Source of the DNA: Tritrichomonas musculus
Taxonomy: Eukaryota > Parabasalia > Tritrichomonadida > Tritrichomonadidae
NCBI GenBank assembly: GCA_039105265.1
Contig: JAPFFF010000012.1
Location: forward strand, 558,001-622,000
Reading direction: 5' to 3'
Length of the DNA: 64,000 bases
The position numbers and the translations under genes are program-made. Below, piece by piece: positions 10,386-18,158 of the stretch. The notes beneath the pieces are model-generated. The model was not told the DNA's origin and ran no database searches. It worked only from the letters and a program-made list of their open reading frames with translations. Each line of letters begins with the position of its first letter. Position 1 is the first letter of the stretch.

Positions 10386-10407
10386 TTTTATATGCGAACT
10401 TTATTTA
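10386..10407 (-). repeat. Right terminal inverted repeat of the mariner element
   Basis: Perfect reverse complement of 9111-9132, ending in TA. Confidence 0.9.
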
Positions 10408-10834
10408 ATTAAGTTTATATCTAATTGGTTAAGTACACGTTTAATCGTTGCTGTCGTACTACTGAACAAATCTTTAGCCATTTTATTTAATTTGCATTAT
10501 CTATTGTTTGCTCTTCTTCTTGTTCTGTCTCTTCTGTCTTCTTTAGTTTTAATTTCTCGATATTCTTTATTAGTTTGTTGTCGATTGGATAGAATAAAAC
10601 GATATTATCGGAAAACAACTCTTTAAATGGCTCTAGAGGTTTGTCCTGTATAGTTCCCCCGTTCGTATAATCTATTAACGATATGTCGCTTTTATTAACT
10701 ATCTTGTTAAGGTTATATAACAACGTTTCGTGCTTTATCTTCTCGTTTCCAATTGCTCTTAAGCTAAATGTGGCGTCATTTTTGGATTTGTTAAACGAAA
10801 TCTCTATTAATAATGTGTCTTTATTTGTTTCCAT
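10408..10834 (-). pseudogene. ORF remnants of the virus-like element upstream of the transposon
   Basis: The minus strand encodes a 115-codon segment (10487-10834) with an acidic Glu-rich tail and no family I recognise. A short segment then runs into the mariner terminus. The 12-mer TTAGATATAAAC occurs on the coding strand on both sides of the transposon, a few bases outside each end. This block is part of the same fossil. Confidence 0.4.
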
Positions 10835-11881
10835 TTAATTACAGTTAAAAAGTAGATTAATAGCTACCAATCTATTTAAATAAGCATAATATAAATGGTT
10901 GCTATTCGTTGTATTACATAAAAACAAAATTATAATAATATTTTTAATATGGTAGATTCCTCCTATGTAGCTTTTAGTAGTATATACCCCCTTATGAAAA
11001 AGTGGAGAATTTTTGAGCTCTGGGGCTGATGATAGAGGTCTGTAAATCTAGGTTTGAAGGGGTCAATTTATTTCTCCCTCCAGACGGTCCCCTTTTACTA
11101 CTCATATTCAATGACAATAATCAAATCAACAACAGCAATCAACTATCAATAACTGTAATCAACTATCAATTACATCAATTCTAACAATCAAATCAATGAC
11201 AAAAATATCAATTCCAATCGGCATTCAACTATTAATTGCATATTCAATATCAATCGCATTCAATAACAATAATCAACTATCAATAACAGTAATCAACTAT
11301 CAATTCCCACAATCAAGTTATCACTCAATTATCAACTCCAGCAATCAAATCAACTATCAATATCGACAATCAACTATCAACATTTACCTTTGTCACCTTC
11401 TTATGAGGCCAATCGGCAATCAATTTACAGTAAATGTTGACATACTGAGATTATTCTATATATCTTCATCACTTTAGATATTATGATTTTCTTGTTCATT
11501 TTCTCTTTCATATGCTTTCAATTTCTATATCTGGCGGCATTTCTTTCAGTGCGTATGCAATTGAATTGGACGCTTCCTTTTTTTCGATAATTGAATATAA
11601 AATGCTTCAAAGTGGAGATATTTTCAGGTTATGTTTTAAAATATGTTTCTGGTTAGTTTTGAAATGAATCGAAGATCAAATTTTTTCATGTAAAGCTATG
11701 AACCAAAAATGTGTAGGATTTGATTTGAAATTCAAATTTTGAATTCAAGTTTGATTATACTTCAAAAAGTTGAAAAATTTTGATCATTCAAAATTTGAAT
11801 ATATTGATAATGAAAAAGTTTATTGATCAAATCACCATTGAATTTTGAGACAAATTTTTAAATAATAACAATTATTTATTA
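10835..11881. repeat. Spacer with second CAATCAA array; right margin of fossil
   Basis: Three parts can be told apart. The stretch 10835-11100 is AT-rich with an unusually G-rich patch (10980-11095, containing several GGGG/CCCC runs). The stretch 11100-11390 is a second C/A-rich low-complexity array built from AATCAACTATCAAT-type words in the same orientation as the one near 7.2 kb. The stretch 11470-11881 is ordinary host-like spacer holding the promoter-like motifs of the next gene. A 93-codon ORF over the array (11196-11477) is only a translation of the repeat. Confidence 0.6.
11811..11820 (+). promoter_or_regulatory. GAAAAAGTT element upstream of the TCF25 homologue
   Basis: TGAAAAAGTT lies 62-71 nt before the ATG at 11882. 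A similar TCAAAAAGTTG is at 11762-11772. The role is inferred from recurrence before other genes. Confidence 0.4.
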
Positions 11882-13258
11882 ATGTCATCCAGACAAATCA
11901 AATTTCTTAGACAACAACTAGAAGCCAAAAAGCCAAAAAAGGAAGAAAATCTTGATGATGTTGATCCAATCGATCTTCCATCAAATGATACCCCAGATTT
12001 ATCTATACTCCTTTCAGAAAACAGTGGCGATATTGGGGAAACTGGCCAAGAAGCGCCCCCACAAATAGATTCACCACCACCACCACTTCCTCCTCCTCCA
12101 GCAAAAAAGAAACAAAAGAAAGAGAAAAGATCATCTTTTGATGAAGAAGTTGAATTTGCAAGTCTTGTTAGTGCATCGAAAAAAGCTAAGAGTGAAAAAG
12201 AAGCTTCAAAAGACTTATTTTCAATGCAAAAGCTGAATATAATCCGAGAATTAAAATCAATTGTTGGATCAAGTAAATATGAAGAATGTCTTAAACTTCC
12301 AAAATCATCAGCATCAATCAGGTTCATTGGTAGACTTCATAAATGGCCAGCTAGTATTCCCCAATACTTCAATCTTATTCAATTTTCAACTAATATTGAT
12401 GGATCACCTAACTTCAAAGTCGAATTAACCGAATATGGAAAAGAACAATCATCAATTTATACAGCTCTTTCACGCATAAATGATGCTCAAGGTATACTGG
12501 AACTCGGTGCTTCATCTCACTTCTCACCTCCAGTATTGCCTTTTTTATGTCAATCATTACTTTTCCAAAGGGAATTCGAATCAGCCACAGAAGTTGTGCT
12601 TCGTGGCCTCTACGTTTTACAACAATCACTACCATCTAATTTTGTTCCTTTGAATTCAAAACTACTGCCATCACCCGGAAGGAAAGATTTACTTGATTTG
12701 ATTGCTTTTGTTGCACGATTTGCTTTTCGTCGTTGTTGCTTTGAAACTTCCAATAATTTATGGAAGTTTGGCATCTCTTTGACTGATGACGATCCAGTGA
12801 ACTTTCTTCTTCTTGCTGCAGTTCCTGCTCTTTATGCAAATGATGCTAAATTTATTAATGAAATGCTTAATTCACCAACCAAAAAGTGGCATGACATACC
12901 TATTAAATATTTACCAGATTGGTGCTTGGTTGATGCTATATTGAAGCTTCCTGACGATATTGAATCACTCTCAAATGAAATCGCAAGATGGCCATTCATT
13001 TTCACAGATTTAGGCTTAACATGCGATATACAAGTTCCACCATTTTTATCTTCATTAGGTTCAGCTTTCAGAAGAAGAGTAGAAAAGTATTTTGAAAAGC
13101 CAGAATTGGATTCAATGTTAGAAACATGTGCACTTGTAGCACAAGATATTGATATGTCTGAAGAACATGCAGTGATAATGTCATATTGGATCGGAGTCAC
13201 AGGCGATGATGTTGAAATAGGTGACATGGTTGAAGAATTTGTGATGCCAACTGGCTAA
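11882..13258 (+). CDS. TCF25/Rqc1 family protein (ribosome quality control)
   Basis: The 458-residue product has an acidic, low-complexity N-terminus with a poly-Pro run (65-73) and a basic patch (75-83). A helical-repeat domain follows, matching TCF25/Rqc1 by eye in the region around 245-330: AL..L..SLPSNFVPLNSKL, then LIAFVARFAFRRCCFETSNNLWKF and SL..DDPVNFLLL. Rqc1/TCF25 acts with the Listerin/Ltn1 E3 ligase on stalled 60S subunits in yeast and mammals. This protein is shorter than the usual 600-720 residues, mostly through a reduced N-terminus and tail. The start was chosen because the basic MSSRQ.KFLR opening fits the family (which starts M-S-R-R-like). It could be another helical-repeat protein, but the ordered motifs make that less likely. 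Confidence 0.78.
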   Translation: MSSRQIKFLRQQLEAKKPKKEENLDDVDPIDLPSNDTPDLSILLSENSGDIGETGQEAPPQIDSPPPPLPPPPAKKKQKKEKRSSFDEEVEFASLVSASKKAKSEKEASKDLFSMQKLNIIRELKSIVGSSKYEECLKLPKSSASIRFIGRLHKWPASIPQYFNLIQFSTNIDGSPNFKVELTEYGKEQSSIYTALSRINDAQGILELGASSHFSPPVLPFLCQSLLFQREFESATEVVLRGLYVLQQSLPSNFVPLNSKLLPSPGRKDLLDLIAFVARFAFRRCCFETSNNLWKFGISLTDDDPVNFLLLAAVPALYANDAKFINEMLNSPTKKWHDIPIKYLPDWCLVDAILKLPDDIESLSNEIARWPFIFTDLGLTCDIQVPPFLSSLGSAFRRRVEKYFEKPELDSMLETCALVAQDIDMSEEHAVIMSYWIGVTGDDVEIGDMVEEFVMPTG

Positions 13259-13515
13259 TTTATTATTATTTCTTAATATTAGTATTCAATTGTTCTTTGT
13301 ATAAATATCTTATTAATAGAAAATTTTATACATGAAATACAAATCTTTCTATATTTTAAAGTTATTATCATACTTATATAAATTTTGTGATCTATTGACT
13401 TGTTTGAAAATTTCATTATCAAAATAAAAAAAAAAGATTGAATAAATAAAATATCATGTTTAAGAACTTCTGAATTATGCTATGCGTGTCATGAAATTAG
13501 TATTAAATAATCAAA

Positions 13516-13881
13516 TTAGTACATATATTTGTAACATTTCTTCATCATCTTTTTTTGGGCTTTGAGCAATTTATAATAGTTATAGTCTGTCATAAAAGGA
13601 GGTCTTGGCGGAGCATATCCATATTGGCATCCGGCATAGTAAGGAGCTTGATACACAATAGGAGTTGGTGGAACAGGCATTGGCTGGACATATGCTGGTT
13701 GCACATAAGGATATGGAGGAGGTGGAAATTGGACAGGTGGGGGAATATACCCTGGAGGTGGATAACAAGCAGGTTGTGGAAAACCAGGTTGCTGAGGGTA
13801 TGGCATTGGGGCCTGCGGATAGGGCGGTTGATAATAAACCTTTTGTTTAGGTAAGCCTATTGGAAGGTAAGGGTTATACAT
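13516..13881 (-). CDS. Small Pro/Tyr-rich protein
   Basis: The 121-residue product is low-complexity. Its first hundred residues are dense in YPPP, QPPYP and PVPP-type words, similar in style to the XYPPX tails of membrane-associated and vesicle proteins. The last 25 residues are a basic, Tyr-rich end (KLLKAQKKMMKKCYKYMY). No globular domain is seen. The codon structure and the absence of stops in a compositionally biased stretch support coding. The antisense frames are also open here because of the same bias and were discounted. The function is unknown; such sequences often phase-separate or bind WW/SH3-like modules (inference). Confidence 0.55.
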   Translation of the reverse strand: MYNPYLPIGLPKQKVYYQPPYPQAPMPYPQQPGFPQPACYPPPGYIPPPVQFPPPPYPYVQPAYVQPMPVPPTPIVYQAPYYAGCQYGYAPPRPPFMTDYNYYKLLKAQKKMMKKCYKYMY

Positions 13882-14244
13882 AAATATATAATAGAATGAA
13901 ATAAAAATAAAATCTTGATTTTAAACGATACTATATGAATTTTAATTCTTAAATATATCGGTTTGTAATTAATAAAACATATTTTTTTTATAATTAATTT
14001 CAATTTTATTTTAATATACATATATTTATATATATTTTTAACAATTGTCTGCTTTTTTGATAAAGAAATACAAAAGAAAAATTGTTTTTAAATTCAATTA
14101 TAAATTCAAATTTTAAGTAGATACTATTATTTTGTGAACTGACAAAAACATACAATTATTATAATAAAAATCTGAGTAGAATATTTGCTTAAAAAATAAA
14201 TATAAGCAGTTTTTTCGAAAAAATATAAATGACAAAAAAAATTT
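13882..14244. other. AT-rich spacer
   Basis: Spacer between the Pro/Tyr-rich gene and the tRNA. A/T runs only; nothing recognised. Confidence 0.5.
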
Positions 14245-14316
14245 TTCTCTTGGGAGGAATCGAACCTCCATCCCGGGATTCAAAGTCCCATATGATAACC
14301 ACTACACCACAAGAGA
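14245..14316 (-). tRNA. tRNA-Gln (anticodon TTG)
   Basis: On the minus strand the sequence folds as a cloverleaf. The 7-bp acceptor TCTCTTG pairs with CAAGAGA. The D-arm contains GTAGTGGTTATCA. The anticodon loop is CTTTGAA with anticodon TTG. The T-arm is GGAGG TTCGATT CCTCC. The discriminator base is A. Box A-like (TGGTGTAGTGG) and box B-like (GGTTCGATTCC) internal promoters are present. There is no intron and CCA is not encoded, as in eukaryotes. The TTG anticodon reads CAA, the preferred Gln codon in this AT-rich sequence. Confidence 0.97.
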
Positions 14317-14619
14317 TTTCATTTACAGAAAATAATAAAAATAATTGATTAAAATTATTTTATCCAAAATGGAAATCGATCTTTTTTATTCTTTAAATAT
14401 AAATAAAGTTAGATCTTGGTTAAACATACTGGATTAATTTTAAAATAGTTGTACTTTTGTTAGAATACTTCAAAAAGTACAACCATTCTAACAATTAATT
14501 CATTTTTTTAAAAATTTTTTTATTTAATATATTATTAAGGAGATGTTGATCTGGAAAAGAGTGAGATTAGTAATAGATGAATTTTATTTTTGCAAAGATA
14601 TCATATCTTTTATATTATT
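14317..14619. other. AT-rich spacer with short inverted repeat
   Basis: The words GTTGTACTTTT...AAAAAGTACAACC at about 14448-14484 form an inverted repeat around GTTAGAATACTTC. Its position downstream of both the kinase-GTPase gene's stop and the tRNA leaves its role open. Nothing else recognised. Confidence 0.4.
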
Positions 14620-17600
14620 TTAAGAAAAATAACTATTGAAAGTTTCAGTCACAATATATTGAATAGATTCTTCAATATTTATGTTGTCTTTAGCTGAAAC
14701 TTCGAAATATTTAATATTGTACTCTTTTTGAAATTTCTCCAGTTCTTGAGTTACACGTATATCTTTGTCAAGATCACATTTATTACCTAGTAGTACAACA
14801 GGTATTTGACCAACTTCTTCTCTTATTTCTTTAAAGAGCCTAATTGAATAATCAAAAGAATCGTAATAAGATAAATCGATAACAACAATAGCAAAATCAA
14901 TACTTATATATTGATATCTAATAATATCGTGATATGCTTCGAGGCCACTTGTATCATATATTTGAAGATTTACTTCATTCCCAGAAATATTAAGATTTTT
15001 TGTACTAAAATTAATTCCAATAGTAGGATTTGTATTATTTGGAAATTCATGACTGAAATATCTATCTAGAATACAAGTTTTCCCTGCGCATCCTCCACCA
15101 ATAATGACAGCTTTGAAAACAATTCCAGATTCAGTAACAGGAATATCTTTAAGCAATGAACATCCCGCAAAAGCATCTGATTCAATTTTTTTTGGTTGAT
15201 TAAGAAATGTGACTTCTTTTAATTTCTTGCAGTTTTTAAAAGCAAAATGGTCAATTAAACCAACCGAATGCGGAATCGTTATTTCTGTAAGCGATGCGCA
15301 CATCTCAAAAGTAGAAGTTTGAATTGATGTAATTGCAGATGGAGATTGAAATGAAACACAAGTTATTGAATGGCAATGATAAAAAGCAAATTCTCCAATT
15401 GATTTCACAGAAGAGGGAATTGTTATTTGCTCCAATGATGAACACCAGTAGAAGGCTCTATTTCCAATAGATATTACAGATGAAGGAATTGTTATTTCCT
15501 TCAAATTTCTACAAAAATTAAAAGAACAGTAATCAATAGATACTAGAGAAGGAGAAACTGTTATTTGTTCTAATGATGTGCAATGATCAAAAGCTTGACT
15601 TTTAATAAATTTTACAGAGGAAGGAATTGTTATCCTCTTCAACTTGCAACAATCATAAAAAGAATCTTCTTCAATCGATGTTACAGGAGAATGAATTGCA
15701 ATCTCTGTCAATGACAAACATCCTATAAAAGCACTAGCGCCAATTTTTGTTACTGAAGAAGGAATTGCAATTTCTGTTAATGATTTACAATGGCTAAAAG
15801 CATCATCACCAATTAATATTACAGAAGGAGGAATTGTTATTTCAATCAGCGCGGAACAATCTTTAAAAGATGATGATTCAATTCTTTTAACTGAATCATC
15901 AATTTTAATCTGCTTTATTAATTTATCTGGTCCTAATTTGTTCGATATCGAACTAACCCCCGAAACAACAACTGAAATGTTAACATTAGGTTTCATATGT
16001 GAGACTAAATTTAATATTAGTTTAAATTGTTTTGATGGAAACAGTATCTCAGCTGCTATTTCATTAAAATGACTCATCATCATATTAAAATCTTTTGATT
16101 CAAGTGATTTATTAGCAAACAGCATTTGAGTAACTTTATATTTCATGTAAATTTTCGTTAATGAGAATGATATTCTGGAATCTTCTTGTATTGTATTATA
16201 TTTGATAATTTGTTTTATCAAAAAGTTTTGCGTTTCTGTGGGAAGATTGCAAAATGCTTCGTCTTTTTCATATTGTAATAAAGCAGTAACGTATAATTCA
16301 CTTTTTTGAAAACCATTATCCTTAGATAAATTAAAATAAAATCTAGCATCATCAATGCTTTTACTACCTCCATATCCACAAAATAGCATTTGTGCATATT
16401 TATACATTGAATAAAAATCACCTTCTTTTGCACATTTTTCGAAATATTTTCGAGATTCTTTGAAATTGCCTTCTTTATAAAGAATTCGTGCATATAAAAC
16501 TAGAACTCGAATATCTTTCGAATTCAAGTGTTTTGTGAGATATTTTTTTGCTTTTTTTAAATCTTTAGGTATTATTTTTCCTTCAAAGAGCATCATACTC
16601 AGATAAAATGCAGATTCAATATATTTTCCTGATATTGATCTCTCGAGATATTTAACACCGAGATCAATTTTGATTGGAAAACCGTTTTTTCCTTCAATTA
16701 AATAAGTCCCAATATAAAACTGTTTTTCTGCGTCATTTTCTGCTTGTATAACAAGATACTTGCAATCATCATTAAGTTTAACTAGATCTGCAGCAGGATA
16801 AAGCTTTTCTGTTTTGAAAAGGCGACCAAATAAATTTTGATCTTGCTGTTCTTCGATGTATCGACGGATATCGATTCTTTTGAATGTATTACTCGCTTTA
16901 TTGTGAATGAAATCATCAAGTTTAATGATTTTCTTATCATTGAAACATTTTTTGTAATCATTTATGAATTTAACGTAATTTAAAAAGTCATCATGTTTAA
17001 TCGACTTTGTGATGAAACTTTCATCATTTTCAAGTTCTTCAACAATTTGAGCAAATGTTGGCCTATCTTTAGGATCTTGAGACCAGCATCTTTCAATGAG
17101 ATTTTGGTATGGCTCATCAATTGGTACATCAAAAGGTGGACGGACACCATTTGCAACTTTCATGATAAGTTGAAGCATTTCATCTTCTTCGTACGGAATT
17201 TTTGCAGTCAAAATCTCGTAAACAATTAAAGCAAACGCATAAACATCACTGGCTTCTGTTTGTTCTTTATTTGCAAATAATTCAGGAGCAGCATACCTTG
17301 GTGTTCCTTTGAAGCCAATTCTGGATTCGACTGTCATTGATTTATCGCTATGAAGTCGCTTTGAAAGTCCAAAATCTGATATCTTAGGAAAAAGCATGTC
17401 ATCCATCAATATATTATCTGGCTTGAGATCTCGATGAATGATCTTATTTGCATGAAGATAACTCATCCCTGAGGCAATGCCATAAATATTAATTAATTTT
17501 TTTGTTTTTGTCCATATATTCCCAGATAATGATTGACGTTCTAGATCAATAATTCGTGATAATGTTCCGTTGGCCGCATATTCGGTAATAATTACTGGAA

Positions 17601-17865
17601 ATGGTTTATTTTCAAAATTTTTGGGACTATATTCGATGAATTTTAAGACTGTTGGATGATCAAATCCTGCATTTAAATTAACTTCTCTTGAAAGCCTAAG
17701 CAAATCGTCTTGCGAGTTGACGTTTAATTGTTTACATAAGATCTTTGCTGCATATATTTGCCCTGTTTCTGTTTCTTTAATTTTAAAAACTTCACTAAAC
17801 ATACCTTCACCAATTTGATCGATTTTTGTATATTTTATAAGATCAGTATTTTGTTCTGTTGACAT
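14620..17865 (-). CDS. Protein kinase - Sel1 repeats - BspA-type LRR - Rab-like GTPase fusion
   Basis: One uninterrupted 1081-codon ORF carries four modules. (1) A TKL-like Ser/Thr kinase, residues 10-285: Gly loop GEGMFSEV 19-26, Lys41, HRDLKPDN 144-151, DFG 164-166, APE 193-195, all catalytic residues present. (2) Sel1-like helical repeats, about 375-540. (3) BspA-type LRR_5 repeats, about 655-905, with about eleven 23-residue units of the ITIPSSV..IG..AF..C kind. (4) A complete Rab-like GTPase, 917-1081: P-loop GGGCAGKT 923-930, switch I TIGINF, NKCD 1028-1031, SAK 1057-1059. The switch II motif is DTSGLE instead of DTAGQE, so the catalytic Gln is Leu. There is no C-terminal prenylation Cys. 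The longest ORF starts at TTG five codons earlier; the ATG at 17865 gives a normal start. The function is probably signalling with GTP-dependent output (inference). Confidence 0.92.
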   Translation of the reverse strand: MSTEQNTDLIKYTKIDQIGEGMFSEVFKIKETETGQIYAAKILCKQLNVNSQDDLLRLSREVNLNAGFDHPTVLKFIEYSPKNFENKPFPVIITEYAANGTLSRIIDLERQSLSGNIWTKTKKLINIYGIASGMSYLHANKIIHRDLKPDNILMDDMLFPKISDFGLSKRLHSDKSMTVESRIGFKGTPRYAAPELFANKEQTEASDVYAFALIVYEILTAKIPYEEDEMLQLIMKVANGVRPPFDVPIDEPYQNLIERCWSQDPKDRPTFAQIVEELENDESFITKSIKHDDFLNYVKFINDYKKCFNDKKIIKLDDFIHNKASNTFKRIDIRRYIEEQQDQNLFGRLFKTEKLYPAADLVKLNDDCKYLVIQAENDAEKQFYIGTYLIEGKNGFPIKIDLGVKYLERSISGKYIESAFYLSMMLFEGKIIPKDLKKAKKYLTKHLNSKDIRVLVLYARILYKEGNFKESRKYFEKCAKEGDFYSMYKYAQMLFCGYGGSKSIDDARFYFNLSKDNGFQKSELYVTALLQYEKDEAFCNLPTETQNFLIKQIIKYNTIQEDSRISFSLTKIYMKYKVTQMLFANKSLESKDFNMMMSHFNEIAAEILFPSKQFKLILNLVSHMKPNVNISVVVSGVSSISNKLGPDKLIKQIKIDDSVKRIESSSFKDCSALIEITIPPSVILIGDDAFSHCKSLTEIAIPSSVTKIGASAFIGCLSLTEIAIHSPVTSIEEDSFYDCCKLKRITIPSSVKFIKSQAFDHCTSLEQITVSPSLVSIDYCSFNFCRNLKEITIPSSVISIGNRAFYWCSSLEQITIPSSVKSIGEFAFYHCHSITCVSFQSPSAITSIQTSTFEMCASLTEITIPHSVGLIDHFAFKNCKKLKEVTFLNQPKKIESDAFAGCSLLKDIPVTESGIVFKAVIIGGGCAGKTCILDRYFSHEFPNNTNPTIGINFSTKNLNISGNEVNLQIYDTSGLEAYHDIIRYQYISIDFAIVVIDLSYYDSFDYSIRLFKEIREEVGQIPVVLLGNKCDLDKDIRVTQELEKFQKEYNIKYFEVSAKDNINIEESIQYIVTETFNSYFS

Positions 17866-18158
17866 CTTCAATAGATACAATAACTTGCGAATTTGTAAAT
17901 TATAAAATGTTTCTTTTTAATAAAAAAACAAATTACATATTGAAAATACTTTTAGGATTTTTTTTTACGAATATATATGCATAAAATCGCTGAATATATA
18001 AAATATAGAGAAAAATATTTTTCACAATTTTAACTTTTGTAATTTCAAAAAGTTTGAAATATATAAACTTTTTCAGAGAACATATTCTTTTAAAAAGCCA
18101 TATCGTATCCCGACTTATTAGTTTACAATTCAATTTTTTTACCATTTTAACACCATTA

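Larger units (their letters stand above)
9111..10407 (-). mobile_element. Tc1/mariner-family DNA transposon (about 1.3 kb)
   Basis: Terminal inverted repeats are perfect over 22 bp including a terminal TA: TAAATAAAGTTCGCATAT... at 9111-9132 and its reverse complement at 10386-10407. The terminal TA fits the TA target duplication of the family. The only internal gene is a DD34E transposase on the minus strand. It sits inside the fossil virus-like block and so is younger than that block. A third copy of the end sequence, inverted relative to the left end, lies at 9176-9196 inside the element. Confidence 0.9.
5740..11470. mobile_element. Fossil virus-like / Maverick-type large DNA element (family uncertain)
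   Basis: A 5.7 kb block between two intact host genes holds only remnants of genes unlike their neighbours: a superfamily 2 helicase on the plus strand (5791-7049) and several small unrecognised ORFs on the minus strand (7645-9110 and 10408-10834). Two low-complexity arrays rich in CAATCAA strings (about 7117-7480 and 11100-11390) accompany them in the same orientation. Parabasalid genomes are known to be rich in Maverick/Polinton elements, but I see no capsid, integrase, PolB or packaging ATPase here, so the family is not settled. The element is broken, with at least five interruptions, and is probably old. A Tc1/mariner transposon inserted into it later. The ends are approximate and no terminal inverted repeats were recognised. 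Confidence 0.45.

Noticed and set aside
13555-13854. Trp/Arg-rich plus-strand ORF opposite the Pro/Tyr-rich gene
   Set aside because: Complement of CCA/CCT-rich codons; not a plausible protein.
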